From a virus, in IMG/VR virus record IMGVR_UViG_3300011440_000048, positions 1-31,551 of that record: a stretch of 31,551 nucleotides of DNA. One strand, written 5' to 3'. Each line of letters begins with the position of its first letter. The first letter of the stretch is position 1. The translations under genes and the position numbers were made by a program. The notes under the pieces were generated by a model that was not told where the DNA came from, did no database searches, and was given only the letters and a program-made list of their open reading frames with translations. Positions 23,505 through 30,831 of this stretch are shown piece after piece.

Positions 23505-25189
23505 GCGTGCAACACCTTCCACTCAACATGGAATGGAATGCCGAATTGTTCGACAGTCCAGTTAGTCATTACGTCACAGACCTTCTGTGGATCTTCTCCT
23601 TTAGGGTAATTGATCCAGATAGAGTCGTGAACCTGGTTACGAATATCAATGCCTTGCTCTGCTAACGTCAGCATAGAGCGCTTAATGATCTGGAAAGATC
23701 CGCCCTGAATCAAGGAGTTCCACGCATCCTTACATTCCCACTTGTTCTTAAAGATTCTCAGCCGCCCATCCCAATAGCGAATCCACCCACGAGATTCTGC
23801 TAGTTGTTGGCATCTCTTAGCCATCGCAAAGATTTCATGGTACTCCTTCTTATAGTCATTGATGATCCGCTGACCTTCCTTGCGAGGGATTCCGTACTTG
23901 TGGTAGAGAACTTCGACACCACCTAAGTAAATGATGGTGAAGTTCACGTTCTTCGCAATTGGACGAGAGATATTGAGTCTCTGAGCAACTTCTGCATGAA
24001 GGTCGCCATTATTTCTAAAGATTTCCAACAGACCCTTCTGGTCAGCATAGACAGCACCTAGTCTGAACTCGACAGTTCGATAGTCAAATTCGATTAAATC
24101 ATGCCCTTTCTCTGGCATAAACAATTTCTTCACGTCGCCATCTCGGGGGAACTGCTGAGGGTTGGGGTTCTCCGCAGACAGCCTATGAGTGACGGTGCCG
24201 TGCTGCTTAAATGACGGGTGAACGTATCCGCCCTGGTCAGCCTTGTCGGGCAGTCCTTGAAACCATGTTGACGTAGCCTTAGCCAATCCTCTATACTCTA
24301 GTAAGAGACCTGCCTCGGGATGGTTGATGCCTTCGAGCACCGACTCATCGACACTTGGCAATTGACTAGGAGTTTTCTTCGATGGCTGCAAACCTAAACC
24401 TAATGGAGCGTCCCCAAAGAAACGCTTCCGCGCTTGTGAATCTTTCGCTGGATCAAATGGTAGATATGTACGAATCTGATCCATGCGAACTTTGGATTCG
24501 GCTGCAAGCCGCAGAGACTCGGATTGATCTAACAGAAGTCCGACTTCTTCGATCCGCACTAGGAGTCGCATAAACTCCAAATCGATTTCCCAAATAGAAA
24601 GCAAAAGCCATTCCTCCATTTGTGGAAGGAACAACTCATAGAGTTGGTAGGTGGAAACTACGTCGTTGGAAGCGTAGCCAGCCATCACAAATGGGGGAAC
24701 GGCTTCCATTCCATAGTCTTTGCGGATCACCTTAATCTGTTTGACAAGCGCTGCCTTAGTGTCTTTCTTTAGAAGGGCCTTCTCTAAGGCTTCTAGCGTA
24801 TGTCCAGGCCATCCCTTCGGGGGATGGTAAGAGTCTAGCAGATGATGCCAGAGCATCGTATCTATAATGTTCCAGGAGAGAAGATCAATTCCTGTCTTGC
24901 GTAGAACCTTCAAGTCGAACTTAGCGTTGTGAAAGATCAGGGTACAGTCAGGATGAATGTCCTTGGAGAAATCCCAGAGGGGTACATTTTCTACAGGGAT
25001 GAAGGGATGTTCATGGCCGAACGGAACATACCAAGGATCGTCACCTTTAGCGTAGAAAGAGGCACCGACTAAGAATCTCTCGTGATCCAAGTCAGTCATA
25101 TTTGTCTCGGTATCTATGGCCAAGATTCTTTGGCGGCGCAACCAGGTCCGGAAGATTTCAACGTCAGCGTCATCTTGTACGAGAGTCAC
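23501..25189 (-). CDS. DNA polymerase, family A, with 3'-5' exonuclease domain
   Basis: 562 residues, GTG start overlapping the upstream stop (GTGA). Exonuclease motifs: LAIDTETN (D26, E28), IFHNAKFD (D92) and YASNDVV (Y172, D176). Polymerase motif A DYRTVEFR (D369, E374), motif B RPIAKNVNFTIIYLGG (R409, K413, F417, Y421) and motif C VHDSIW (H521, D522). Motif C has Ser523 where family A enzymes usually have Glu (HDE). F417 corresponds to E. coli Phe762. Length is close to other phage enzymes that lack the 5'-3' exonuclease. It should be the replicative polymerase, coupled to the prim-pol/helicase directly upstream. Confidence 0.93.
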   Translation of the reverse strand: MTLVQDDADVEIFRTWLRRQRILAIDTETNMTDLDHERFLVGASFYAKGDDPWYVPFGHEHPFIPVENVPLWDFSKDIHPDCTLIFHNAKFDLKVLRKTGIDLLSWNIIDTMLWHHLLDSYHPPKGWPGHTLEALEKALLKKDTKAALVKQIKVIRKDYGMEAVPPFVMAGYASNDVVSTYQLYELFLPQMEEWLLLSIWEIDLEFMRLLVRIEEVGLLLDQSESLRLAAESKVRMDQIRTYLPFDPAKDSQARKRFFGDAPLGLGLQPSKKTPSQLPSVDESVLEGINHPEAGLLLEYRGLAKATSTWFQGLPDKADQGGYVHPSFKQHGTVTHRLSAENPNPQQFPRDGDVKKLFMPEKGHDLIEFDYRTVEFRLGAVYADQKGLLEIFRNNGDLHAEVAQRLNISRPIAKNVNFTIIYLGGVEVLYHKYGIPRKEGQRIINDYKKEYHEIFAMAKRCQQLAESRGWIRYWDGRLRIFKNKWECKDAWNSLIQGGSFQIIKRSMLTLAEQGIDIRNQVHDSIWINYPKGEDPQKVCDVMTNWTVEQFGIPFHVEWKVLHA

Positions 25190-26892
25190 ACGGTCACCCC
25201 TTTTTCTCCCATCTTTATCTGCTCTCCCTGTTTATCCTGGGACTTCGATTCGCCGGTCACTAGTGAGTAGTGACTCGTATCGTAATCTTTAAACACACGA
25301 AACTCATCTCCAAGTTCACCGGACCTATCCTTGTTGACGTGAATGATCGTCTCTTTGCCCTTCCCCTGATCTTCAAGGATGATGCAGGTGTCAGGAGTAA
25401 TTGACCAGTGACGGGAACCGTATAGGTCATCGAGTTTATAGGCAGCTTTGTTTCCTACAGGGACCTTCCTCGTATGAGTTACTAGAAGGAAGGAAACCTG
25501 GTAATCATTGACCAGATCTTGTGCCCAGTTTAGAAAGATCTGGGCCGGAACATCTTCATTCAACGTGGGAACAGCCCGGCCGATAACATCAATGCAGATT
25601 ACGGCGGCACCTGACTCAACCAGATCTGATTGAACCTGCTCTTGAATTCGTGTATCGGTCATATCCATACCAGAGCCACGAATCAATAGCGTCATGTTCT
25701 CGTTAATAAGATCTTGCTGTTCTTTCGTATACGCATTTGACTGTTGCATACGAATTGAGCGAACTCGGCGTGCAGGCATATCCAATCCGAGGTAAGCGCA
25801 TTTCCTCGGCTCGCCTACTTCCTTGCCAATAAAGTCGGCCCCACAGGAAATACTGTCTAGTATGTCCAGAGCGAATCTAGATTTGCCCGATCCAGGTTCT
25901 CCCCCGACTACAAGGATGCCTTCCTCGAAGAAGATATGCTGCACAAGGAACTTATCTTCTTCGGTAGCGAGGAAGAATTCCTTGTTACCGCGCCAGATCT
26001 GATAGAGAGGCTTCTCTTGACGGATTGGTTCAACTGTGCCGGTCTTTTTCCGAGCGGCTTCGATTACTCCCTGTAGAACACTAACTTGATCGTGACGATC
26101 GGTGAATTTGTGGAGCCTAGCATCTTGATACTGTAAAAGTTGAAGGATTTGATCATCCCTCAACCTCATTCCAACCAGTTCACAGGCGGTATGATAGATA
26201 AGTCCGGAGCGTTTTTCTTTTGTCCCTTCGCCGGTGGCAGAGAAGATAAGGTCCCGAACTCTCTGCGTAAATACAAGTTCTGCGAAGAGAGATTCAATGC
26301 TTCCCCCGCCTCCATCTGTCTTTCTATCGTGGCTCTTGTAATCGTCAACGTGGACTTCTGAGAAGGTGAAGGTATTACTCGTATCACTTCGTCGTATTTG
26401 CGTCTGATGATTACTTCGCCTTCGATTATAAGATCCAGGGGGACGTAGAAGTTGAGTGCAATCCCATCCTGATTTGTCAGTATTATATTGATACGCAAGG
26501 GTTCGGTTGATCGCTTCGATTTCCTCGGCTGGACGAAATCGCTCCAATATCCAATAGGCATGGTATCTCTCCGGGCTTGTTTCTAACAGGAAGTTTGGTT
26601 CTTGCTCGAACTCAGGTAGGCCGTCGTCACAATCTACCCACACACAACCAGCGCCAGCAACATTAGACTTGATAGCCTTAGTCTGTCGCTTATAAAAGGC
26701 GGGCGAGAAATAGAAATCGGCTTGATCGTTCTCTTGATGCTCTTTGATCGCCGCAATTAGTTGGTTGGGATCAGAGTAGAACTTAGGGTAAGCCTTCTTA
26801 ACAGGCTTAAGAATTCTCGCCCCATAATACAATGTCCCGGGGGGAGCGTACTGAAAGAGAAGGCTGAAAAAGCCTTCAATGTTTGACTCCAT
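25186..26892 (-). CDS. Primase-helicase: archaeo-eukaryotic-type primase domain fused to RecA-fold helicase
   Basis: 568 residues from ATG 26892; an in-frame ATG at 26961 would add 23 residues of atypical leader. N-terminal primase-like domain: WVDCDDG (residues 85-91, metal-binding acids), SPERYHAYW (106-114) and LLRPPGSYN (148-156), the RepB/PriCT-like AEP pattern. C-terminal motor: Walker A GGEPGSGKSR (330-339), Walker B VICIDVIG (431-438) and VTHTRKVP (471-478), similar to RepA/DnaB-type hexameric helicases. One protein can thus unwind and prime for the adjacent polymerase. GTGA coupling to the polymerase suggests matched synthesis. Confidence 0.8.
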   Translation of the reverse strand: MESNIEGFFSLLFQYAPPGTLYYGARILKPVKKAYPKFYSDPNQLIAAIKEHQENDQADFYFSPAFYKRQTKAIKSNVAGAGCVWVDCDDGLPEFEQEPNFLLETSPERYHAYWILERFRPAEEIEAINRTLAYQYNTDKSGWDCTQLLRPPGSYNRRRSNHQTQIRRSDTSNTFTFSEVHVDDYKSHDRKTDGGGGSIESLFAELVFTQRVRDLIFSATGEGTKEKRSGLIYHTACELVGMRLRDDQILQLLQYQDARLHKFTDRHDQVSVLQGVIEAARKKTGTVEPIRQEKPLYQIWRGNKEFFLATEEDKFLVQHIFFEEGILVVGGEPGSGKSRFALDILDSISCGADFIGKEVGEPRKCAYLGLDMPARRVRSIRMQQSNAYTKEQQDLINENMTLLIRGSGMDMTDTRIQEQVQSDLVESGAAVICIDVIGRAVPTLNEDVPAQIFLNWAQDLVNDYQVSFLLVTHTRKVPVGNKAAYKLDDLYGSRHWSITPDTCIILEDQGKGKETIIHVNKDRSGELGDEFRVFKDYDTSHYSLVTGESKSQDKQGEQIKMGEKGVTV

Positions 26893-26915
26893 CACCCTAC
26901 CCTTTCTCAGACAGA

Positions 26916-27022
26916 GTGGGGAGAGAAGAAGTGCCCTTGCTGATGTTGTTGTAGCAACCATCGCAACTAATGAGAGTGGACTAAGCCGCTTCCATTGTTA
27001 GGGGTTTTCCCTCTCTCCCCAC
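26916..27022. repeat. Inverted repeat around the prim-pol leader
   Basis: GTGGGGAGAGA (26916-26926) and TCTCTCCCCAC (27012-27022) are exact 11-base inverted copies flanking an 85-base segment between the SSB-like gene and the primase-helicase. The upstream arm overlaps the candidate minus-strand -35 box. An RNA stem of this size could act in the primase leader, and the arms could equally be protein-binding half-sites. Confidence 0.5.
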
Positions 27023-27024
27023 AA
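26995..27024 (-). promoter_or_regulatory. Candidate leftward promoter for primase-polymerase-resolvase
   Basis: On the minus strand TTGTGG (27024-27019) is followed after 18 bases by TAACAA (27000-26995). This is the largest non-coding gap in the interior of the leftward block. The same -35 box and spacing occur before whiB. Confidence 0.45.
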
Positions 27025-27028
27025 CTTG

Positions 27029-27457
27029 TCAGATGGACGAAGCCACAGGAGAGTCAGAGAGAGCGTAGTATTCTACGATCGTTGACTTAATTCCCTCAGT
27101 AGGTCCACCAGGCTTTGGGTCTTTCAAGGGGTAGGATTCTGTGGTAGTGGTAACCATTGCTTCAAGTCCGATCCACTCATCCGAATCGAAACTGAAATCT
27201 TCGTCATCAAGACTCTGACCGGCAAAGGCTTCCATCTTGGGCTTAGTCCGCCACAGGCCAGATTCCATGAACATCCAGTTATCGGTAAGCTGCCGAGACT
27301 CGGCGAACTCTCCGTCACTGATCATCATATCAACCCTGGACCACGGACCCTTACCGGAATCTTCATCGGTGAATCCGGTAATCCTTACTCGGTAAAGACC
27401 ATCAGGAACCGGCTCAAACAGGTTCTTGATGTTCTTCATGTCAAGATTTAGTTGCAC
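27029..27457 (-). CDS. SSB-like protein (DUF669-type)
   Basis: 142 residues from GTG 27457, chosen because GGAGAG lies seven bases upstream; a TTG at 27472 lacks this spacing. The start MQLNLDMKNIKNLFEPVPDG and following LYRVRITGFT, then SRVDMMISDGEF and WIGLEAMVTTT, match the beta-barrel layout of phage DUF669 proteins, which are proposed ssDNA-binding proteins. The position between a RecA-like ATPase and the prim-pol supports that role. Acidic middle and polar tail (ALSDSPVASSI). Confidence 0.65.
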   Translation of the reverse strand: MQLNLDMKNIKNLFEPVPDGLYRVRITGFTDEDSGKGPWSRVDMMISDGEFAESRQLTDNWMFMESGLWRTKPKMEAFAGQSLDDEDFSFDSDEWIGLEAMVTTTTESYPLKDPKPGGPTEGIKSTIVEYYALSDSPVASSI

Positions 27458-28187
27458 TTTTCTTCTCTCCAATCAATTTCCACAAATCGGAAGCGGGGAA
27501 TTCGGCGGGCAAATCAAACCTGTTCTTAGCTTCAATGATGTTGGTAGGTCTTGCCCGAACAGTTCTTATCTCGGTCTTTAGAAGCTGGTTAACTTCCAGC
27601 GTCATAAAGAGTTGTGCGTTTACCTTACCCGTAAGTTGGTTGGACAACTTTGGCGGGAGGTCTGGTCTGATGGTTGTTCGTTTAGTTTTCTCGTTGGTTT
27701 CCTCCAATCGGTGAGCGAGTACCACGACATTACACGGATAGGCTTCCGCTTCAAAGTCGAGGAAGAAGTTTCGCTCAAAGGTAGTGGCTATCAGGTAATC
27801 TTCCTGAATGGGAATTGTGACTCCCGCCCGATCACGTCCAGTCTTAAGTTTCGTTGCCGAATCTCTAAGCTGAGCATGAGTCAGGTCAGAAAGATTATCC
27901 AGAACTAGAGTAGCTGGCTTAAGCTTCTTCGCCTTAACATCGAGAAGAACAGAAGCCACATCTTGCGGTTCCGGGCAGAAATGAACTGCTTCCGGCTGAG
28001 GAATGTCTCCCATATCAGGGAGTGAACTAGTGTAGGCGAGAATCATTGTCTCGCTACCAGTGTCTATCCAGTGAACAGGAGGCGGAGCATACGCACAAAG
28101 CGAAGTCTTTCCAACTCCCGGCTCACCAAATAAACAGATGAACCAGTTGCCTACTAGAGCTTTAGGTTGACCTGTCTTATAGGTCAT
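27441..28187 (-). CDS. RecA-fold ATPase, Sak4-like recombination protein
   Basis: 248 residues. Walker A GEPGVGKTS (21-29), Walker B TLVLDNLSD (93-101) and a later hydrophobic strand with polar end (NVVVLAHRLEE). Single-domain RecA-like ATPases next to SSB-like genes are the Sak4/AAA_24 type, implicated in phage single-strand annealing or replication-linked recombination. The gene overlaps both neighbours: 11 bases with the upstream 58-residue gene and 17 bases with the SSB-like gene. The ATPase fold is certain; the Sak4 label is by size and context. Confidence 0.75.
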   Translation of the reverse strand: MTYKTGQPKALVGNWFICLFGEPGVGKTSLCAYAPPPVHWIDTGSETMILAYTSSLPDMGDIPQPEAVHFCPEPQDVASVLLDVKAKKLKPATLVLDNLSDLTHAQLRDSATKLKTGRDRAGVTIPIQEDYLIATTFERNFFLDFEAEAYPCNVVVLAHRLEETNEKTKRTTIRPDLPPKLSNQLTGKVNAQLFMTLEVNQLLKTEIRTVRARPTNIIEAKNRFDLPAEFPASDLWKLIGEKKSATKS

Positions 28188-28353
28188 AAGTAGTCAGCGC
28201 CTGACCAGTAACTTCTAGACGGACACCTTCCTTAATCCAGATACGAGTCATATCTTGATCGGGAGGATCTTCTACAACAGGCATTGCCTTGGCGTTATAT
28301 ACCTCACTAGCAATGTCGTTAAGCAGCTTACTAACCTGCTGAGTCGTCAGCAT
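28177..28353 (-). CDS. Small protein (58 aa), unknown
   Basis: Start placed at ATG 28353 because AAGGA lies five bases before it; an upstream in-frame start at 28395 would overlap the previous gene further and has no SD. The product begins MLTTQQVSKLLNDIASEVYN and ends RLEVTGQALTTYDL, a small alpha-beta protein with an acidic centre. It overlaps both neighbours. Function unknown; translationally linked to the RecA-like ATPase. Confidence 0.6.
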   Translation of the reverse strand: MLTTQQVSKLLNDIASEVYNAKAMPVVEDPPDQDMTRIWIKEGVRLEVTGQALTTYDL

Positions 28354-28546
28354 CTCTGTCCTTTCGTTCTGTCCAGAATATTTCATGGGTTTCAATTCGG
28401 CCCCCCCATTTACTAAGTCCCTCTTTATCGGTAGCCTCGTAAGTGTAGGATTCCCTATAGTATCCGGCCCCCTCCTGTAGTGTAAAGGTATCTACCGTGC
28501 CGTCGGCAAAGATTAGGGTGACACTATGGACGGGGCGTATTTGCAT
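28331..28546 (-). CDS. Small beta-rich protein (71 aa), unknown
   Basis: Start placed at ATG 28546, with GGAG eight bases upstream, rather than the in-frame ATG at 28606. The product starts MQIRPVHSVTLIFADGTVDT, followed by FTLQEGAGYYRESYTYE and a charged C-terminus (TERKDRDADDSAG). The alternating pattern suggests a small beta-sheet protein. It overlaps the nuclease gene by 23 bases. No known family. Confidence 0.6.
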   Translation of the reverse strand: MQIRPVHSVTLIFADGTVDTFTLQEGAGYYRESYTYEATDKEGLSKWGGRIETHEIFWTERKDRDADDSAG

Positions 28547-29405
28547 GGTATTCACTCCATCCATCTTTTTTCTTGAAGGCGAGGTCAAGGATAGGTCCAT
28601 CATCAATCCCCTGTTGAGACATTAAACAAGGCTCCCGGAAGTTACAATACCGACAACCCGGATCGAGTGAGCGAAGGAATACTTGTTCTTCGATCATCTG
28701 ATCTACTACTTGTCCATACCAATCCATTGCTGCTTGGATTTGTAGATCGGTTCGGTAAGTAGGAGTGACTCTCATCAACTTATCAATTGGTTCCTGCATG
28801 TAATTCTTATATGGATAAGTGATGAGTTCATTAACTTCTCCCCGGAATACCGGGATGCCTACGGTTCTCAGCCCGCCTATATACGTAGGCTGCTGTTGAT
28901 CATACTCGGTCACGCCTTGCTTGCGAAAGTTGTTGGGTTTACCTGTTGTCTTATGGTCACGAACTCTAATCTGTCCGCCGATTGAGTATAGCAGATCAAC
29001 GTATCCTTCAAGGATAAAGTCTCGACCCTTAGGTGTTCTAAGGGGAGCCTCGAAGTGCATTTCAGACTCGATGATTTCAATGTCTACGTCTACCCCAGGG
29101 GAATGCTCTCGAATGTATCGAGTCATCATTTGAATACAGCGGGAAACTATCTCTCCATTGGAACCATCTTCAAGAATATCCTCTAGGATATTGGTTTGCA
29201 ATGCGTCTAACAGTTCCTCCGGGTCCTGAGTTTGGCGGAGCAACTGATAGTATATGTCTAGCTTACCATGACAATAGTCGCCCAACTCCATTGCTTTGTT
29301 CCGCTCTTTGGGCATCCACTTATCAATGTAGGCGTATTGCCAATTCTTCCTACAGCGGAGGAAGGTTTGGACTTGTGAGTGGGAGACTTTGGGTACATCA
29401 TTCAT
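28524..29405 (-). CDS. Cas4-type PD-(D/E)XK nuclease with Fe-S cluster ligands
   Basis: 293 residues. N-terminal FLRCRKNWQYAY provides C18, LGDYCHGKLD gives H46, GYVDLLY gives D137, RVRDHKTTG gives D150 and K152 (the D-x-K core), and QQPTYIG gives the Q/Y motif. C-terminal CRYCNFREPC supplies C251, C254 and C260, so a [4Fe-4S] cluster with C18 is expected, as in Cas4/AddB-like exonucleases. No cas genes or arrays are nearby; it belongs to the phage replication/recombination set with the RecA-like ATPase and resolvase. The SD-like GGGGA before its ATG is inside a hairpin (29410-29450). Confidence 0.85.
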   Translation of the reverse strand: MNDVPKVSHSQVQTFLRCRKNWQYAYIDKWMPKERNKAMELGDYCHGKLDIYYQLLRQTQDPEELLDALQTNILEDILEDGSNGEIVSRCIQMMTRYIREHSPGVDVDIEIIESEMHFEAPLRTPKGRDFILEGYVDLLYSIGGQIRVRDHKTTGKPNNFRKQGVTEYDQQQPTYIGGLRTVGIPVFRGEVNELITYPYKNYMQEPIDKLMRVTPTYRTDLQIQAAMDWYGQVVDQMIEEQVFLRSLDPGCRYCNFREPCLMSQQGIDDGPILDLAFKKKDGWSEYHANTPRP

Positions 29406-29409
29406 AGTT

Positions 29410-29450
29410 CCCCGGACTGGATTCGATCCTACCTCTTTCAGGGTCCGGGG
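29410..29450 (-). promoter_or_regulatory. Hairpin covering the RBS of the Cas4-like gene
   Basis: CCCCGGAC (29410-29417) and GTCCGGGG (29443-29450) are exact complements with a 25-base interior, which itself contains a small GGAT/ATCC stem. On the minus strand the 3' arm carries the GGGGA that would serve as Shine-Dalgarno for the ATG at 29405. The hairpin also follows the stop of the secreted-protein gene at once. It may act as a partial terminator, as translational control, or both. Confidence 0.55.
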
Positions 29451-29459
29451 AGTTATTAC

Positions 29460-29837
29460 TTATGGCCGCTTAGGCCAGGCCGTGCCAGAATAAATAGGGC
29501 TGAGGCAGTACGGGTACAGGTTGCCAGGCGAACCCGATGAACCCCACGGATCAGGATTCCACTCCCATTTCCAAGAACCACTAATGTTGTCCTTCAAAGA
29601 ACACATCACCAGGACGTAACCAAGTTGTCCAGCGAAGTGTGCCCACGGGCCTTGCATGATGGCGCCGTTTTGAAGAATCCAACGGTAACAGTTGGTGGTC
29701 GTACACCCCGGATTAGTAAGGTGAGTATGGGGTGGTCCTTGTGCTCCAAATGAATGAGCTTCTGCGGGAGAAGTAACTCCCAATGTTCCTGCTGTAATTG
29801 CACCAGCGAGAAGAATTCCCGCCATTCGCTTCCTCAT
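29460..29837 (-). CDS. Secreted small four-cysteine protein
   Basis: 125 residues from ATG 29837, with AAGGAA upstream; the longer frame from 29861 lacks a sensible signal peptide. Residues 1-27 form a classical Sec signal (basic MRKR, hydrophobic MAGILLAGAITAGTLGV, then SPAEA) with predicted cleavage after AEA-27. The mature part has four cysteines (45, 50, 79, 111) that could form two disulfides, and is rich in Trp, Pro, Gly and Tyr (WKWEWNPDPWGSSGS). No membrane anchor or lipobox. An exported host-surface or medium protein is unusual within a replication operon; superinfection exclusion or envelope modification is possible but unproven. Confidence 0.75.
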   Translation of the reverse strand: MRKRMAGILLAGAITAGTLGVTSPAEAHSFGAQGPPHTHLTNPGCTTTNCYRWILQNGAIMQGPWAHFAGQLGYVLVMCSLKDNISGSWKWEWNPDPWGSSGSPGNLYPYCLSPIYSGTAWPKRP

Positions 29838-29857
29838 ATGTTTCCTTTCGTTGAGGA

Positions 29858-30166
29858 TCATTCTAGACTCGTTGCTTCGGCAGGCATTGCCTCGAAGTAA
29901 GCGTCAGGAAAAGAGGGACGCAGGTATTCAATGATTGCGAAGTTAGCCACGTCCAGAAGATACTCCCTGTTATGAGTGTTCTCATAACGAGCTAATCTTG
30001 CTCGGGCATTTCGTCGAGCATGATGAGGAACAGGATAGTTGCTTTCGAGCGGTCCATATTTCTGCTCGCTAAACGCCATCCTGTTCAGCATCATTTGTAG
30101 GGCATCTGCGAAGTCTTGATTATCATAGACTCGACGCAGAACTAATGGGCCGGCTTGTCTAGCCAT
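29858..30166 (-). CDS. Small helical protein with LDVANFAIIEYLRP motif
   Basis: 102 residues from ATG 30166, which overlaps the end of the previous small gene by eight bases and has GTGAGG upstream. Helical throughout: FADALQMMLNRMAFSEQKYG, ARARLARYENTHNREYLLDV and ANFAIIEYLRPSFPDAYFEA. This last pattern (YL.DVANFA..E...P..P.A.F) occurs, to my recollection, in a common actinophage protein family of unknown function. It lies in the early operon before the secreted protein. Confidence 0.65.
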   Translation of the reverse strand: MARQAGPLVLRRVYDNQDFADALQMMLNRMAFSEQKYGPLESNYPVPHHARRNARARLARYENTHNREYLLDVANFAIIEYLRPSFPDAYFEAMPAEATSLE

Positions 30167-30338
30167 TGAAAGCCTCACAAGCAGCAGCCATTGTTAGATG
30201 AGCAGCGGACAAAGTAGCAAGAGCATGAACTTGTGCCCATTGAGCTTTAGAGGGATTGGGGTGTTTAAAATCTGCTACTTTATCTGCCTGATCGAGATAC
30301 TCTGCTGCCTTCTTAAGATGGCCCTGAGTGTCAGACAA
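30159..30338 (-). CDS. Small alanine-rich helical protein (59 aa) with TTG start
   Basis: Begins at TTG 30338 with AAGGAA (30351-30346) seven bases upstream and ends at TAG 30161-30159. The product starts MSDTQGHLKKAAEYLDQADK and ends LTMAAACEAFNG. It fills the gap between its neighbours exactly, overlapping the upstream gene's stop by eight bases and the downstream ATG by eight. The rare start codon would make it easy to miss. Amphipathic helices; function unknown. Confidence 0.7.
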   Translation of the reverse strand: MSDTQGHLKKAAEYLDQADKVADFKHPNPSKAQWAQVHALATLSAAHLTMAAACEAFNG

Positions 30339-30831
30339 AGCAGAGTTCCTTCATCTCTTCGACAATGTTATCGAAGGCACCGGCTTCAATCTCTGCCCGA
30401 AGTTCCTCAACCATCTTAGTTTCCTTAGAGGTAAAGATCCGTACACGATAAATCTTCGCCGTGGAAACTTCCTTGGGAGAAGCTTCGACAAGACCAGTCC
30501 GTTCGAGAATAGTCTTAAGAGTTCGAGTTGCCGTTTCCCTAGAGGGAGAAATAGCAGCAAATCTATCCCAAGCAATGATGAAATTCGTAACGTCGTATTC
30601 TAATTCACCGAAATACTCTGCCGCTGCCTGGTGTGAACGAACTTGTCCACCGGAAGCAGCATTCATCACGCAACCATCCCAAGAAGCGTAGTTGAATATT
30701 CCGCCTCGCTGAATGTAGGCATAGATCTTCTGCCGGGTGGCTATTGAGAACTTACTTACGGTTCGGCGTAGATCATTGGGAATAGAGAATGGTTGCTCGA
30801 AACCGGGCTTTCCCCAGCGACTTTCAGCCAT
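30331..30831 (-). CDS. Unknown early protein (166 aa), possible DNA-binding winged-helix-like
   Basis: 166 residues, overlapping the upstream gene by eight bases. Helical N-terminal half (LRRTVSKFSIATRQKIYAYI) with QVRSHQAAAEYFGELEYDVT. The middle segment ISPSRETATRTLKTILERTG, then LVEASPKEVSTAKIYRVRIF, reads like a recognition helix plus wing (treated as a weak pattern only). The C-terminus is an acidic helix (VEELRAEIEAGAFDNIVEEM). A regulator or replication-initiation accessory is possible; no family recognised. Confidence 0.6.
   Translation of the reverse strand: MAESRWGKPGFEQPFSIPNDLRRTVSKFSIATRQKIYAYIQRGGIFNYASWDGCVMNAASGGQVRSHQAAAEYFGELEYDVTNFIIAWDRFAAISPSRETATRTLKTILERTGLVEASPKEVSTAKIYRVRIFTSKETKMVEELRAEIEAGAFDNIVEEMKELCFV

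Noticed and set aside
28524-29405. Cas4-like nuclease as evidence of a CRISPR-Cas locus
   Set aside because: No repeat-spacer array and no other cas genes are present; the neighbours are replication and recombination genes, where Cas4-type nucleases are common in phages.
29410-29450. tRNA-like acceptor plus T-arm remnant (minus strand CCCCGGAC...GGATCGAATCC...GTCCGGGG)
   Set aside because: Only about 41 bases separate the ends; D-arm and anticodon arm are missing and the T-stem has mismatches. A simple hairpin is the better reading.
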